The notes beneath the pieces were generated by a model that was given only the letters and a program-made list of their open reading frames with translations, was not told the DNA's origin and did not search any database. DNA of 44,668 nucleotides from Sporosarcina ureae (GTDB lineage Bacteria; Bacillota; Bacilli; Bacillales_A; Planococcaceae): NCBI RefSeq assembly GCF_029267015.1, contig NZ_JARIEA010000074.1, forward strand, positions 1 through 44,668. Direction: 5' to 3'. Of this stretch, positions 23,739-33,070 are shown piece by piece. Both the position numbers and the translations under genes were made by a program. The first letter of the stretch is position 1. Each line of letters opens with the position of its first letter.

Positions 23739-24010
23739 ATGTTGTCGCATCTAGGATTTTGCCCGACGATACCGGCAGCCCAGGCGACCTTCGTCAAGAT
23801 AGCGGTTGCTCCTTGGCGGTCGGCTTCGTGGACGGCGCGGATGTAGGCGCTGTTTGATTCTTCGACGATGTATTGCGGTTTGACGTTGTTGAGCGTCATG
23901 GCGAGTACGTCGTTCATGCAGTGGTCGCATGTGCACGGCATGTTGAGTTCGTTTTTATACTTGGAAATGACGTCACGTACGACGACTTCCATAATGTTAT
24001 GCACTTTCAT
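23717..24010 (-). CDS. comFB: ComFB-like late competence development protein
   Basis: 97 residues from the ATG at 24010 (GAAGGAG nine bases upstream). It reads HNIMEVVVRDVISKYKNEL, then NMPCTCDHCMNDVLAMTLN, then KPQYI; the CxCxxC core and the following NDVLA-LN motif match ComFB. In B. subtilis comFB lies between comFA and comFC and is dispensable for transformation. Here it is 2.6 kb away in its own unit, flanked by a flagellin remnant and structured repeat R3. Confidence 0.85.
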   Translation of the reverse strand: MKVHNIMEVVVRDVISKYKNELNMPCTCDHCMNDVLAMTLNNVKPQYIVEESNSAYIRAVHEADRQGATAILTKVAWAAGIVGQNPRCDNIKNPSDH

Positions 24011-24082
24011 AGCGGGATACTCCTTCACACTTAGAGTAGTGGAGATTGGAGACTCAGATAAATAGATAGTGTTCTGAAAACC

Positions 24083-24211
24083 GTTGATTTCCGTTGCAGG
24101 CGGACGCGTTCCGGAGGGCGGGCGGTGAACCACACCCCTTCGCTTTGCTCGCAGGGTGTTTCACCTGTCCCGCTGATCCTCCCGGAGTCGCCGCCTTCCA
24201 CTGCAATCAAC
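24083..24211 (-). repeat. ~130-bp structured repeat, copy R3
   Basis: GTTGATT and TTGCAG at the left pair with CTGCAA and ATCAAC at the right. An inner GGTGAA pairs with TTCACC. It contains GGACGCGTTCCGGAGGGCG and GGAGTCGCCGCC in minus orientation. Pairs with R4. Confidence 0.85.
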
Positions 24212-24327
24212 TAGTTAGTAGTGATACTTTATTAAGTTCAATGACATACGATCTTTAAAACCAAGTACAAAGAAATTAGTACTTAAAATGCAAGTATTAT
24301 TTCTAAGTGTCTTCCACTACCAAAGTA

Positions 24328-24454
24328 GGGAATGGGGCGGAAGACGGGCGACTCCTGGGGATCAGAGTGATCTTGAGACCCTGGACTGAACGAAGTGAGG
24401 GAAGCGGCTCAAGATCACTCCCCCGGAAAGCGTCCCGTCTGGAGCCCCATTCCC
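24328..24454 (+). repeat. ~130-bp structured repeat, copy R4
   Basis: Very strong hairpin: GGGAATGGGG with CCCCATTCCC, GACGGG with CCCGTC, and GAGTGATCTTGAG with CTCAAGATCACTC. Plus orientation, with GGCGACTCC and GGAAAGCGTCCC. It lies just beyond the 3' end of aspA and could also act in termination. Confidence 0.88.
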
Positions 24455-24482
24455 AGAACCACTATCCCCCATCAAGCCTCAC

Positions 24483-25928
24483 TTATTTAGAAAGAATAAT
24501 CTTCTTCTTCAATAGCTCTTTACCCGAAATACCAGGCTTCGTCATCTCGAACGGATGTAGAATCGTATCCAAATCTTCTTTAGACAGGATATTTCTCTCG
24601 ATACAAATCTCGCGGATTGACTTGTTCGTCAGCAACGCCTCTTTCGCAATCTCAGACGCCACTTCATATCCAACGTGAGGATTGATCGCTGTGATGATAC
24701 CGATACTCTTCTCCACGTACTCTTCCAAGTGCTCGACGTGTGCCGTGATGCCGTCTAGACAATAATCGCGGAATACGCCGAATACGTTTGTCATGATCTT
24801 CAATGACTGCAGCAAGTTGAACACGAGCACTGGCTCCATGACGTTTAATTCGAACTGGCCAGCTTCAGATGCCAAAGCGATTGTCATATCGTTACCGACT
24901 ACTTGGAACGACACTTGGTTCATGACTTCTGCCATTACTGGGTTGACTTTACCTGGCATGATGGATGATCCAGGCTGTCTTGCAGGTAATGAAACTTCGG
25001 ATAAACCTGTGCGTGGACCGGATGCCATGAGGCGCAGGTCGTTACAGATTTTCGACTGGTTCAGCATCGTGCCGCGAAGTGCTGCGGATACTTGAACGTA
25101 CGAGTCTGTGTTTTGTGTTGCGTCCACTAGATGTGTAGAAGACTTTAGTTCGAAGCCACTGTTTTCAGAAAGGTAGCTAGCTACTTTTTTGATATAGAGT
25201 GGATCCGCGTTTAAGCCTGTTCCGACAGCTGTTGCGCCCATGTTGATTTCATATAAGTAGACGCGTGATACACGAACGCGTTCGATGTCGCGACGTAGTA
25301 CCATTGCGTAGGCTTCGAATTCTTGTCCAAGACGAATTGGAACCGCGTCTTGCAAGTGTGTACGGCCCATTTTCAAGACCGATTGGAACTCGATGGACTT
25401 TTTCAAGTATGTTTTATGAAGGGATTCCATCACTTCTAATAGTTTATCTACTTTCATTAATGTCGCGATATGGATGGCTGTTGGGAATGCGTCATTTGTC
25501 GACTGCGCCATGTTCACGTGCGTGTTCGGGCTAATGATGTCATATTCGCCTTTTTGGTGGCCTAGAATTTCAAGCGCACGGTTGGCGATGACTTCGTTTG
25601 CGTTCATATTGACGGACGTTCCTGCTCCACCTTGGATCGGATCGACGAGGAATTGGTCACGCAATGCGCCATTGATTACTTCTTCAGACGCCTGGATAAT
25701 CGCTTCGGCAAGATTCGCGTCCAATTGACCAATGTCGCGGTTAGCTTGTGCAGCTGACTTTTTAACGATTGCGATCGCACGGATCAAGTCGCGGTTGACG
25801 CGATAGCCCGTGATCGGGAAGTTTTCAGCTGCGCGCAATGTTTGAATTCCATAATACGCGTCTTGTGGTACTTTCTTGTCACCGATAAAATCCGACTCTA
25901 TTCTGTATAGTAATTGCTCTTCCATCAT
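24483..25928 (-). CDS. aspA: aspartate ammonia-lyase
   Basis: 481 residues, normal aspartase length. The fumarase/aspartase signature is PGSSIMPGKVNPVMAEVMN, and earlier conserved parts are GAGTSVNMNANEVIANRALE and MGRTHLQDAVPIRLGQEF. Converts L-aspartate to fumarate and ammonia. Two adjacent ATG codons at the start; either is possible. It is called aspartase rather than fumarase from the N-terminal YRIESDFIGDKKVPQDAYYG. No ansA asparaginase gene is next to it. Confidence 0.93.
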   Translation of the reverse strand: MMEEQLLYRIESDFIGDKKVPQDAYYGIQTLRAAENFPITGYRVNRDLIRAIAIVKKSAAQANRDIGQLDANLAEAIIQASEEVINGALRDQFLVDPIQGGAGTSVNMNANEVIANRALEILGHQKGEYDIISPNTHVNMAQSTNDAFPTAIHIATLMKVDKLLEVMESLHKTYLKKSIEFQSVLKMGRTHLQDAVPIRLGQEFEAYAMVLRRDIERVRVSRVYLYEINMGATAVGTGLNADPLYIKKVASYLSENSGFELKSSTHLVDATQNTDSYVQVSAALRGTMLNQSKICNDLRLMASGPRTGLSEVSLPARQPGSSIMPGKVNPVMAEVMNQVSFQVVGNDMTIALASEAGQFELNVMEPVLVFNLLQSLKIMTNVFGVFRDYCLDGITAHVEHLEEYVEKSIGIITAINPHVGYEVASEIAKEALLTNKSIREICIERNILSKEDLDTILHPFEMTKPGISGKELLKKKIILSK

Positions 25929-26031
25929 GCAGAACCTCTTCTCAAGTAGTTTTTAGATGTTTAATTCGTCTCTCATTATACACACAATATTTCGCATGTA
26001 TAGCGGTTCGGGCATACAATCTCATATTACC

Positions 26032-28002
26032 TTATAGATATCGTTTAAACCACCCGGTAATCTCTTCTAATCGTGCAATTCGTAGATTTGGTTTCCCTGT
26101 TCTTGACAAATTGTGATCAGATTCGGGGAAACGGACAAATTCTGTCTCTTTACCTAAATCTTTCAGCGTAATATACAATTGCTCCGCTTGCTCGATTGGA
26201 CAGACGAAATCTCGTTCTGCATGAAGAATCAATAACGGTGTCTCGATATTCTCCGCATATTTCAGCGGGGATTGCTTCCATAACTTGTCGACGTCTTTCA
26301 TTCCGGCTTGTAAATGCCAGTCGGTGAAGTAGTAGCCGATATTCGATACGCCGAAGAAGCTGATCCAGTTACAGATCGACCGTTGCGTGACGGCTGCTTT
26401 GAAGCGATTGGTATGTCCGACGATCCAGTTCGTCATGAAGCCACCATAACTCCCCCCTGTTACGCCAAGACGTGTTTCGTCAATCCAGCTTTCAGTTTTC
26501 AACACTTCATCCAGCCCTGCCATGATATCTTCGTATCCACCGCCACCGTAATCGCCACGCACTGCATCGACAAACGCTTGACTATAGCCATGACTGCCAC
26601 GTGGATTGAGGTAAAGAACGCCATAGCCTTCCGTTGCTAACACTTGCATCTCATGGAAATACGTAAAGCCGTACATCGCATGCGGTCCACCGTGAATTTC
26701 GACGATCAACGGATACGTTTCACCTTCTGTAAAGTTCGCTGGCTTCATGAGCCACCCTTGGACGTTTGTATTCCCATTCGTATAATGGATCGTTTCAGGC
26801 TCCACCAACTGTACTTTCTTCAGCCAGTCTTCATTGAATGAAGTCAACTTCGTCCGTTCGCCCGTCGCTATCGTTTGACGATACAGTTCCCCTGGGTTCG
26901 TCATCGTGCTAACCGTTAGCAAAGCGAATTCAGCATTACGTGCGACATCATAGCCGTAGACATGCTCTTCTTCGCCCGTCGCGGGATAGACCGCACCGTC
27001 AAGTGTAGCCGCATATAGACGAACGTCTCCCATACTCGATAGTTGGAAATAAAGTTGCTCGTCTTCCGTCCAGACGACACCTGGTGCAATCGTTTGCTGC
27101 AAGTGATCAGATATACTTTCGTCTCCGATCGGTGCATCGATACCTGCTGTCAGATTCATCGTCTGACCGTTTGATTGGTCATAGACGAATACATCTGCCT
27201 GCGTAACATTGGCGAATGTCAAAGCATAGCCTGTATACGCGATATAGCGATCGTCTTTTGAGAATGCAACCTCGCCGAAGTATCCTTGTTCGTCGAGGAT
27301 CACCGTTTCGTTTTTCGTCTCGATGTCTACGAGTACTAACGGTAAACTAAAGTCATGATCGACGTTTTCATTGCGATTGACGGCCATCACCAATTGCTTG
27401 CCGTCATGCGACACCGCCTCAAGCGTATGATCGAATGGTTCTGACGTAAAATCAAAGATGGTGCAAGTTGCGATGTCGACATAGCCGATTTGTGTGTACA
27501 CCTCTTGTGGCAATACCCCGACGAAATCCGCTTTGTATTTCATGTTGGTTACGCGGATCGGCTGTGGCATGTTACCTTCTTTTTTCTCCGTAGTAGAAAA
27601 CGTTTTGCCCGTTCTAACAGCCCCTGTAAACCAAATTTTCTTGCCGCACGGTGACCATTCGAATGAATCAATTCCTTCTGTACAATTCGTCAATGCGCGT
27701 GCTTCTCCGCCAGCCTTTTGCATGACATAGAGTTGATCCGTCTCACTACGATTCGATATAAACGCGAGTTGTTTGCCGTCCGCAGACCATTTCGGCGCAC
27801 GTACTTGCTGTTTGCCATACGTCCACCGGGTCACGACTCCTGTCTCCAACTCGATATGGTGAATAGCAGAATAATACGTATTGTCTTTTCTATTTAGCTC
27901 CGTTACCGTAAATACCGCTTCTTGATCATTTGGTGCCAGTACCGGATTCGTTACGGATTTCGTTTCGAATAAATCTTCAATTGCTACCTGTCGTTTTTTC
28001 AT
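26032..28002 (-). CDS. S9 family prolyl-oligopeptidase-type peptidase (YuxL-like)
   Basis: 656 residues. Residues ~1-390 form a WD/beta-propeller-like domain with repeated APKWSADGKQLAFISN-type blades. The C-terminal alpha/beta hydrolase has the nucleophile GVTGGSYGGFMTNW, Asp in LHAERDFVCP and His in PESDHNLSRTG. Acyl-aminoacyl or oligopeptide cleavage in the cytoplasm is expected; no signal peptide. AGGAGGG lies before the ATG. Single-gene unit between aspA and the acyl-CoA ligase. Confidence 0.92.
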   Translation of the reverse strand: MKKRQVAIEDLFETKSVTNPVLAPNDQEAVFTVTELNRKDNTYYSAIHHIELETGVVTRWTYGKQQVRAPKWSADGKQLAFISNRSETDQLYVMQKAGGEARALTNCTEGIDSFEWSPCGKKIWFTGAVRTGKTFSTTEKKEGNMPQPIRVTNMKYKADFVGVLPQEVYTQIGYVDIATCTIFDFTSEPFDHTLEAVSHDGKQLVMAVNRNENVDHDFSLPLVLVDIETKNETVILDEQGYFGEVAFSKDDRYIAYTGYALTFANVTQADVFVYDQSNGQTMNLTAGIDAPIGDESISDHLQQTIAPGVVWTEDEQLYFQLSSMGDVRLYAATLDGAVYPATGEEEHVYGYDVARNAEFALLTVSTMTNPGELYRQTIATGERTKLTSFNEDWLKKVQLVEPETIHYTNGNTNVQGWLMKPANFTEGETYPLIVEIHGGPHAMYGFTYFHEMQVLATEGYGVLYLNPRGSHGYSQAFVDAVRGDYGGGGYEDIMAGLDEVLKTESWIDETRLGVTGGSYGGFMTNWIVGHTNRFKAAVTQRSICNWISFFGVSNIGYYFTDWHLQAGMKDVDKLWKQSPLKYAENIETPLLILHAERDFVCPIEQAEQLYITLKDLGKETEFVRFPESDHNLSRTGKPNLRIARLEEITGWFKRYL

Positions 28003-28091
28003 CTAATCCCTCCTATTACTTGAATGTATCTTCCTAAACCATAACAAGACGATACTCCTCTTGGCAATGGATGTGTGAAGAATGAACGACA

Positions 28092-28135
28092 AAAAAACGA
28101 GTGATCGACGGTTACCGTCTACTCACTCGTTTGAT
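28092..28135 (-). terminator. terminator after the acyl-CoA ligase gene
   Basis: AAACGAGTGA at the left pairs with TCACTCGTTT at the right, with an inner GACGG/CCGTC. The minus strand ends in a T-run. Confidence 0.8.
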
Positions 28136-28141
28136 TTGCTA

Positions 28142-29695
28142 TTATATTTTGATTTGATCTTTTAGTGAACGGCGCAGAATCTTACCTGTCGTGTTCTTTG
28201 GCAATTCATCCAAGAACTGAATGGACTTCGGAACTTTGTACTTCACCAAACGTTTCGCACAGAATTCTTGCAACGACTCTTCCGTCGCATCCGAACCTTT
28301 CTTTAATACTACATAGGCTTGTACTTCTTCACCGAAATTCATATCCGGCACGCCAACGACTGCCGCTTCCACAATATCGCGATGACTGAACAGCACTTCC
28401 TCTACTTCACGAGGATAAACGTTGAATCCACCGACGATGATCATATCTTTCTTGCGGTCTACTATATAAAAGTAACCGTTTTCATCGCGTCGCGCCAAGT
28501 CTCCTGTATAGAGCCAACCGTCACGGATTGTAGCAGCTGTTTCTTCAGGCATTTTATAATAGCCTTTCATGACATTCGGCCCGCGTACAATTAATTCGCC
28601 GACTTCATTGTCAGGCACTTCCTCGCCCATTTCATCGACGACTTTATTCTCGACATTCATGATATTCGTCCCAATCGATCCCGGAACGCGGTCGCGATCT
28701 AATGGATTGAAACAAGTAACCGGCGAAGCTTCCGATAGACCATAGCCTTCTGAAACACGCACTTGGAATTTCTCTTCGAAATCATGAAGCAATGAAACCG
28801 GCAATGAAGATCCACCTGAAATAGCCAGTCTGATAGATTCAAAGTCTTCTGTTCTTCCCTCTGGATATTGATAGAGGAAGTTGTACATCGTAGGCACTCC
28901 CGCAAATACTGTTGCTTTCTGCTCGCGAATCATATGGAAGATTTCACCTGGGCTAAAGCGCGGCTCCAGTAAAATTGTCGCACCTTTAACGAGTGGTGCA
29001 TTCGCAACTACTGTTAACGCGAATACGTGGAACAAAGGCAACGTGGCTACGATTTTATCGTTTTCTGAGAAGCCTAAATAGTCCCCTACATCACGTGCAT
29101 TCGAGAAGATATTTTTGTGTGTCAGCATAGCACCTTTCGGACGACCTGTCGTTCCAGATGTATACAAGATGATAGCGCTTTCATTTTCGTCAACTTCCAC
29201 CACTTCCGTCAATGGTTTCGATTGCTTCATCAAAAGGCTAAATGGATGAACTTTCGGCTTAACCGAATCAGGCAATGCAGCTAACTTCTCCCCTGCATCC
29301 GGACTCATTTCACAGACGACATAGTTCTCAATCGTCGGGAAGGACTGGCTCGCTACTTCTACTAGTGGCAAGAGTTGATCGATCGCAATAACGGCCTTGG
29401 CGTCGCTATTTTCCAGGATGAATGAAATCTCATCCGGTGTGTACAGCGGATTAATCGGCACAGCTGTCGCTCCGATTCGCATAGTGGCATAGAGTGAGAT
29501 TAGGTAGTGTGGCGTGTTACCAAGAAGGAATGCCACTTTGTCACCGTGTTTGACTCCTAGGTCTTGTAGCGCGTTGGCGAACATGGATACGGACATGTCG
29601 AACTCTGCGTATGTCGTGTCTTTCCCCATGAAGTGATAGGCAATTTTACTTGGCTTGGTCTGCGCTGTTTGTCGGACGCTCGAAACTAGATTCAT
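28142..29695 (-). CDS. lcfA: long-chain fatty-acid--CoA ligase
   Basis: 517 residues of the ANL superfamily. AMP-binding P-loop ILYTSGTTGRPKGAML, motif SEGYGLSEASPVTCFNP, hinge and core YFYIVDRKKDMIIVGGFNVY, and the catalytic Lys near the end in LPKNTTGKILRR. It activates fatty acids with ATP and CoA. No membrane segment. A FadR-type operator lies 20 bases before the start, which supports a fatty-acid role. lcfA is the B. subtilis name for the closest analogue; chain-length preference cannot be read. Confidence 0.88.
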   Translation of the reverse strand: MNLVSSVRQTAQTKPSKIAYHFMGKDTTYAEFDMSVSMFANALQDLGVKHGDKVAFLLGNTPHYLISLYATMRIGATAVPINPLYTPDEISFILENSDAKAVIAIDQLLPLVEVASQSFPTIENYVVCEMSPDAGEKLAALPDSVKPKVHPFSLLMKQSKPLTEVVEVDENESAIILYTSGTTGRPKGAMLTHKNIFSNARDVGDYLGFSENDKIVATLPLFHVFALTVVANAPLVKGATILLEPRFSPGEIFHMIREQKATVFAGVPTMYNFLYQYPEGRTEDFESIRLAISGGSSLPVSLLHDFEEKFQVRVSEGYGLSEASPVTCFNPLDRDRVPGSIGTNIMNVENKVVDEMGEEVPDNEVGELIVRGPNVMKGYYKMPEETAATIRDGWLYTGDLARRDENGYFYIVDRKKDMIIVGGFNVYPREVEEVLFSHRDIVEAAVVGVPDMNFGEEVQAYVVLKKGSDATEESLQEFCAKRLVKYKVPKSIQFLDELPKNTTGKILRRSLKDQIKI

Positions 29696-29715
29696 GCTTT
29701 CATCTCCCTAACAAG

Positions 29716-29733
29716 TGAATGAATAACCATTCA
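29716..29733 (-). promoter_or_regulatory. FadR-like operator
   Basis: TGAATGAATAACCATTCA: one base off the B. subtilis FadR box TGAATGAMTANTCATTCA. A further partial match, ending ATTCATTCA, is adjacent. It lies just upstream of the acyl-CoA ligase gene, where acyl-CoA-responsive repression would act. Confidence 0.75.
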
Positions 29734-29833
29734 GTAATTCATTCATTATACTAATAGAATAATTAATTGGCAAGAGTTTACTGAGAAATTTGTATTCTTT
29801 ATTTATTTGGGTAGGCTGGCAGGGTGTTGGGGT

Positions 29834-29965
29834 GGGGATTTGCGCTTCGGAGGGGGACGCTTTCCGGAGGGCGTGGCTTGAGCCGCTTCCTTCGCTTCGC
29901 TACGTCCAGGGTCTCAAGGCACACGCTGATCCTCTCGGAGTCGCCCCCTCCTACGCTTCAATCCC
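29834..29965 (-). repeat. ~130-bp structured repeat, copy R5
   Basis: Nearly identical to R1: GGAGGGGGACGCTTTCCGGA at the left, CTCTCGGAGTCGCCCCCTCC at the right, enclosed by GGGATT and AATCCC. Minus orientation. Pairs with R6. Confidence 0.88.
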
Positions 29966-30121
29966 TTACATAGTGAGTAGGTGACACTTTTTGTTGTGCA
30001 TTAAAGTAAGTGTTGTAATAGGTTTTGAACTTCAATACTTGAATCTAAATAAGTAAAGACAAAACAATAATTCAAATACAACGTTCAATGAGTGATTTAA
30101 GTAACTGTACTATCAACGTAA

Positions 30122-30255
30122 GGATGGAAGCGGAAGTTGGGGGCGACTCCCGATGGATCAGCTCGAAAGGAGAGACAACCAAAAGAGAGCGCAGCGAACT
30201 GGTTGGCTCACCGAGAGCCCATGGGAAAGCGTCCCCCAACTGGAGCTTCCATCCC
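30122..30255 (+). repeat. ~130-bp structured repeat, copy R6
   Basis: GGATGGAAGC at the left pairs with GCTTCCATCC at the right, then GTTGGGGGCGACTCCC with GGAAAGCGTCCCCCAAC. The loop is close to R2. Plus orientation. Confidence 0.88.
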
Positions 30256-30290
30256 GAACCACTCACAAACTCACTCACCACTTTTAAGCA

Positions 30291-30340
30291 CTTGCACTTG
30301 CACTTGCACTTGAACTTGAACTTGAACTTGAACTTGAACT
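30291..30340. repeat. hexanucleotide microsatellite
   Basis: Three copies of CTTGCA then five of CTTGAA. It lies 30 bases beyond the end of the Bce-type permease gene, outside any coding frame I accept. Confidence 0.95.
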
Positions 30341-30353
30341 CAAACTATGTAAA

Positions 30354-30388
30354 AACAAAAAACACCCACTCCCTAAGAAGTAGGTGCC
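30354..30388 (-). terminator. terminator of the Bce-type operon
   Basis: CACCTACTTC and GAGTGGGTG pair, followed by TTTTTTG on the minus strand. The upstream arm overlaps the last codons of the permease gene. Confidence 0.75.
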
Positions 30389-32307
30389 TTAATATGTGCA
30401 ATGTAACGCCAGCGGATCAAATAGAAATAGAAAATCTGCATCAGCGCAAAGCCGCAGAGCACGAGCGCCAGCTCCTTGACAATCGAAATCTCAGCCAGCG
30501 CATCCCAAATCACCTGCAACGACAAAAACGCAAACACACTATGAATAAACGACACACCCCACGGGAAGAAAAACTGCGGGATCAACTGTCGATTCACAAT
30601 CCTCTTAAACTCCCGATCCGTCATCCCAATCCGCTGCAACACCGCATACTGCCGTCGATCGTGCGTAAGTGACGTATACAATCGGAAATAGATAAAACTG
30701 CCCGACGCGAGGAAAAATACCCCGGCAAGCAACAAGCCGATAAACAGCAGCAACGAGAACGTCATACGGATATGCGAGTAATTCAGGCCCGGATTCTCGA
30801 ACTCATACCGCACCGGATCGCGATCTTCAAGCACTAGTCCTGCGAGCACTTGCGCATTGATCGACAGTCCGATTTCTCGTGTTTCCTGCCAGTCCCAGAC
30901 GTTAAACGCATAATAATTAAACGCCAACGAACCACGACCTGCTTGTTCTTCAATGCGGTCGAAATCCAAATGATTCACGACGATCGTATTGAGTCCAAGT
31001 GCGTTCGGTGGAAATAATTTATACGGATAGACCCCTTCAATTTCAAGCGATACTTTGCTGTCGGCCAGTTCGGTATTGACTGATTCCGTCGACAATTGAT
31101 TTGCTGCGGCGGCGGTTGCCGGTAGGAATAGCGCATGCCCTCTCCGTAATGATAGAGGTTTCTCACCAAAGGTTGCGGCCAGTTCATTCAGATCGGACAA
31201 CTTGACGATATTGACTTTGTTCTTTGTGTAGGAAGACTGCTGCTCAAGTACGCGGAAACGCACAGCCCAGTAATCCAAACCTTGTTGTTCGAGTTCATTC
31301 GTCAGTTGAGCGATATGTGGGTACTCGAATTCATTATGCGGCAAACTTTTATACACTAGACCGAGTGGATTCACTTCGCGGTATTGCGAGGCGAATGACG
31401 TCAGCGACGCGAGAATACCGACGGACATGAATGCGATCGTCGACACAATGGTGACGATAAAGAACATCCGCGCGTTTTCTTTCAACCGTACGATGCTTTC
31501 CGAGATCGAGATCATCCAGTAATCGCGCCAGAAGAATGTCTTTTGCCGTCGCAGTGCATGCAATACGAGCGGCAAGGTGTCCGTGAAAAAGAAATAGGTT
31601 CCGATCGTAATGAGTGGCGGTAGCAAGAAGAACAGGCTGATAATACTCGAGCGCGATACGAGTGCCGCCATCGCGTAAGCCATCAGCAACAGCACGACGC
31701 CGAAAACTCCACGGCTTTTCGAGTACGAATAAACAGACTGAACCGCCATGTCTCCATTTAATAAGTCCGATACTTGTCCTTGCTGAATGAATACGGGTGC
31801 GATATATGAAATGATAGCGAATAAACTAAGAAATGCACCCATCGTCAGTACGAATGGTTTCCATGACAGATAAAGCGGTAATATCGGAATCTGTACAATC
31901 GCTTTGACAATCATAAAGAAAAACTTCGAGAACATGAAACCGAGGAATATTCCGCTTATGATAGAAGCAAATCCGAGTAGCATCGTCTCGATGAAAATCA
32001 GTCGATGCAGTTGGCGTTTTGCCATTCCGAGAAGCAGCAATACCCCGAACTCTTTAGATCGTGCCTGCAAAAACGCACGCATCGAATAGAATAGAAAAAA
32101 CAACGTGAAAATGAATAGAATGAGTTCCGCTATTCCCATACCAAGTACGGAAATCTCTTTTAGAAAGGAGTTTTCAATTGATGGATGGAATAATAACATG
32201 GAATAAAGAAAAAAGACCATGACAGAAAATACACTCGCCATGAAAAATGCCGCATACACTCGGCGATTACGTAAAACATTACGGTAAGCGAACTGTCGAA
32301 AAGTCAT
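30373..32307 (-). CDS. BceB-type ABC transporter permease (FtsX-like)
   Basis: 644 residues. About ten hydrophobic segments: one near residue 20, three at ~55-165, further ones to ~290, then a large extracellular domain (~residues 310-510), and three at the end. This is the BceB/YxdM layout, where the big loop after the seventh TM segment binds peptide antibiotics. It starts inside the end of the ATPase gene (29-base overlap) with GGAGG. With its ATPase it should detach or export a cell-wall-active peptide and pass the flux signal to the kinase. YxdM-like in appearance; drug specificity unknown. Confidence 0.92.
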   Translation of the reverse strand: MTFRQFAYRNVLRNRRVYAAFFMASVFSVMVFFLYSMLLFHPSIENSFLKEISVLGMGIAELILFIFTLFFLFYSMRAFLQARSKEFGVLLLLGMAKRQLHRLIFIETMLLGFASIISGIFLGFMFSKFFFMIVKAIVQIPILPLYLSWKPFVLTMGAFLSLFAIISYIAPVFIQQGQVSDLLNGDMAVQSVYSYSKSRGVFGVVLLLMAYAMAALVSRSSIISLFFLLPPLITIGTYFFFTDTLPLVLHALRRQKTFFWRDYWMISISESIVRLKENARMFFIVTIVSTIAFMSVGILASLTSFASQYREVNPLGLVYKSLPHNEFEYPHIAQLTNELEQQGLDYWAVRFRVLEQQSSYTKNKVNIVKLSDLNELAATFGEKPLSLRRGHALFLPATAAAANQLSTESVNTELADSKVSLEIEGVYPYKLFPPNALGLNTIVVNHLDFDRIEEQAGRGSLAFNYYAFNVWDWQETREIGLSINAQVLAGLVLEDRDPVRYEFENPGLNYSHIRMTFSLLLFIGLLLAGVFFLASGSFIYFRLYTSLTHDRRQYAVLQRIGMTDREFKRIVNRQLIPQFFFPWGVSFIHSVFAFLSLQVIWDALAEISIVKELALVLCGFALMQIFYFYLIRWRYIAHIKAPTS

Positions 32308-33070
32308 TCACATTACCTCCAAGTAATGACAACACATTCAAGATACGCTGGAAAAAGGTCTGCCGGCGTTCATCTTTGTAAATTTCATTGAAAAACTCAC
32401 CGTCTTTAATAAACAATACGCGGTCACAGTAACTTGCGGCAATCGGGTCATGCGTCACCATGATGATCGTCGTCTTTTCATGTTGGTTAATATGTTCGAG
32501 TAATTCGAGCACATCTTTCGCAGACTTTGAATCGAGATTTCCTGTCGGTTCATCCGCCAGTACGATGCTCGGCTGATGAATGAGCGCTCTTCCAATTGCC
32601 GTACGCTGTGCTTGCCCACCCGATAATTCGTCAGGTCGACGCTCGAGAATGTCTGCCAAGTTTAGCTTGTTCGCCATATCGTCCACGCGATTTTTCATTA
32701 CATCAATCGGCAATCCGTCAAGAGTAAGTGGCAATACGAGATTTTCTTCCACTGTCAGCATTTGCAGTAAATTGATTTCTTGGAAGACGAAGCCGATTTG
32801 CCGTCTGCGAAATAGCGCAATGTCATTTTGACTGAGCTTTTCGGGCTCCACACCGCCTATCACAATTTTGCCGGTAGTTGGAATATCTGTCGCCATTAAT
32901 AAATTCAGCAATGTGGTCTTCCCACTCCCAGACGGTCCCATGATGGCGACAAATTCTCCTTCTTGCACATCGAAATCTAGTTGATTCAATGCACGATGGA
33001 TCACTTTACCTTCATAGATCTTCGTTACATCTTCCATCTTAACGACTGGTTGCGTCATCTTACTGTTCAC
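32279..33070 (-). CDS. BceA-type ABC transporter ATPase
   Basis: 263 residues. Walker A GPSGSGKTTLLNLL, Q-loop FVFQEINLLQ, signature DELSGGQAQRTAIGRAL, Walker B IVLADEPTGNLDS, and the switch His in VTHDP. It is of the MacB/LolD-like group that pairs with FtsX-type permeases. The start overlaps the kinase gene by eleven bases. The C-terminus carries a short extension (DERRQTFFQRILNVLSL) beyond the core. Confidence 0.94.
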   Translation of the reverse strand: MNSKMTQPVVKMEDVTKIYEGKVIHRALNQLDFDVQEGEFVAIMGPSGSGKTTLLNLLMATDIPTTGKIVIGGVEPEKLSQNDIALFRRRQIGFVFQEINLLQMLTVEENLVLPLTLDGLPIDVMKNRVDDMANKLNLADILERRPDELSGGQAQRTAIGRALIHQPSIVLADEPTGNLDSKSAKDVLELLEHINQHEKTTIIMVTHDPIAASYCDRVLFIKDGEFFNEIYKDERRQTFFQRILNVLSLLGGNVNDFSTVRLP

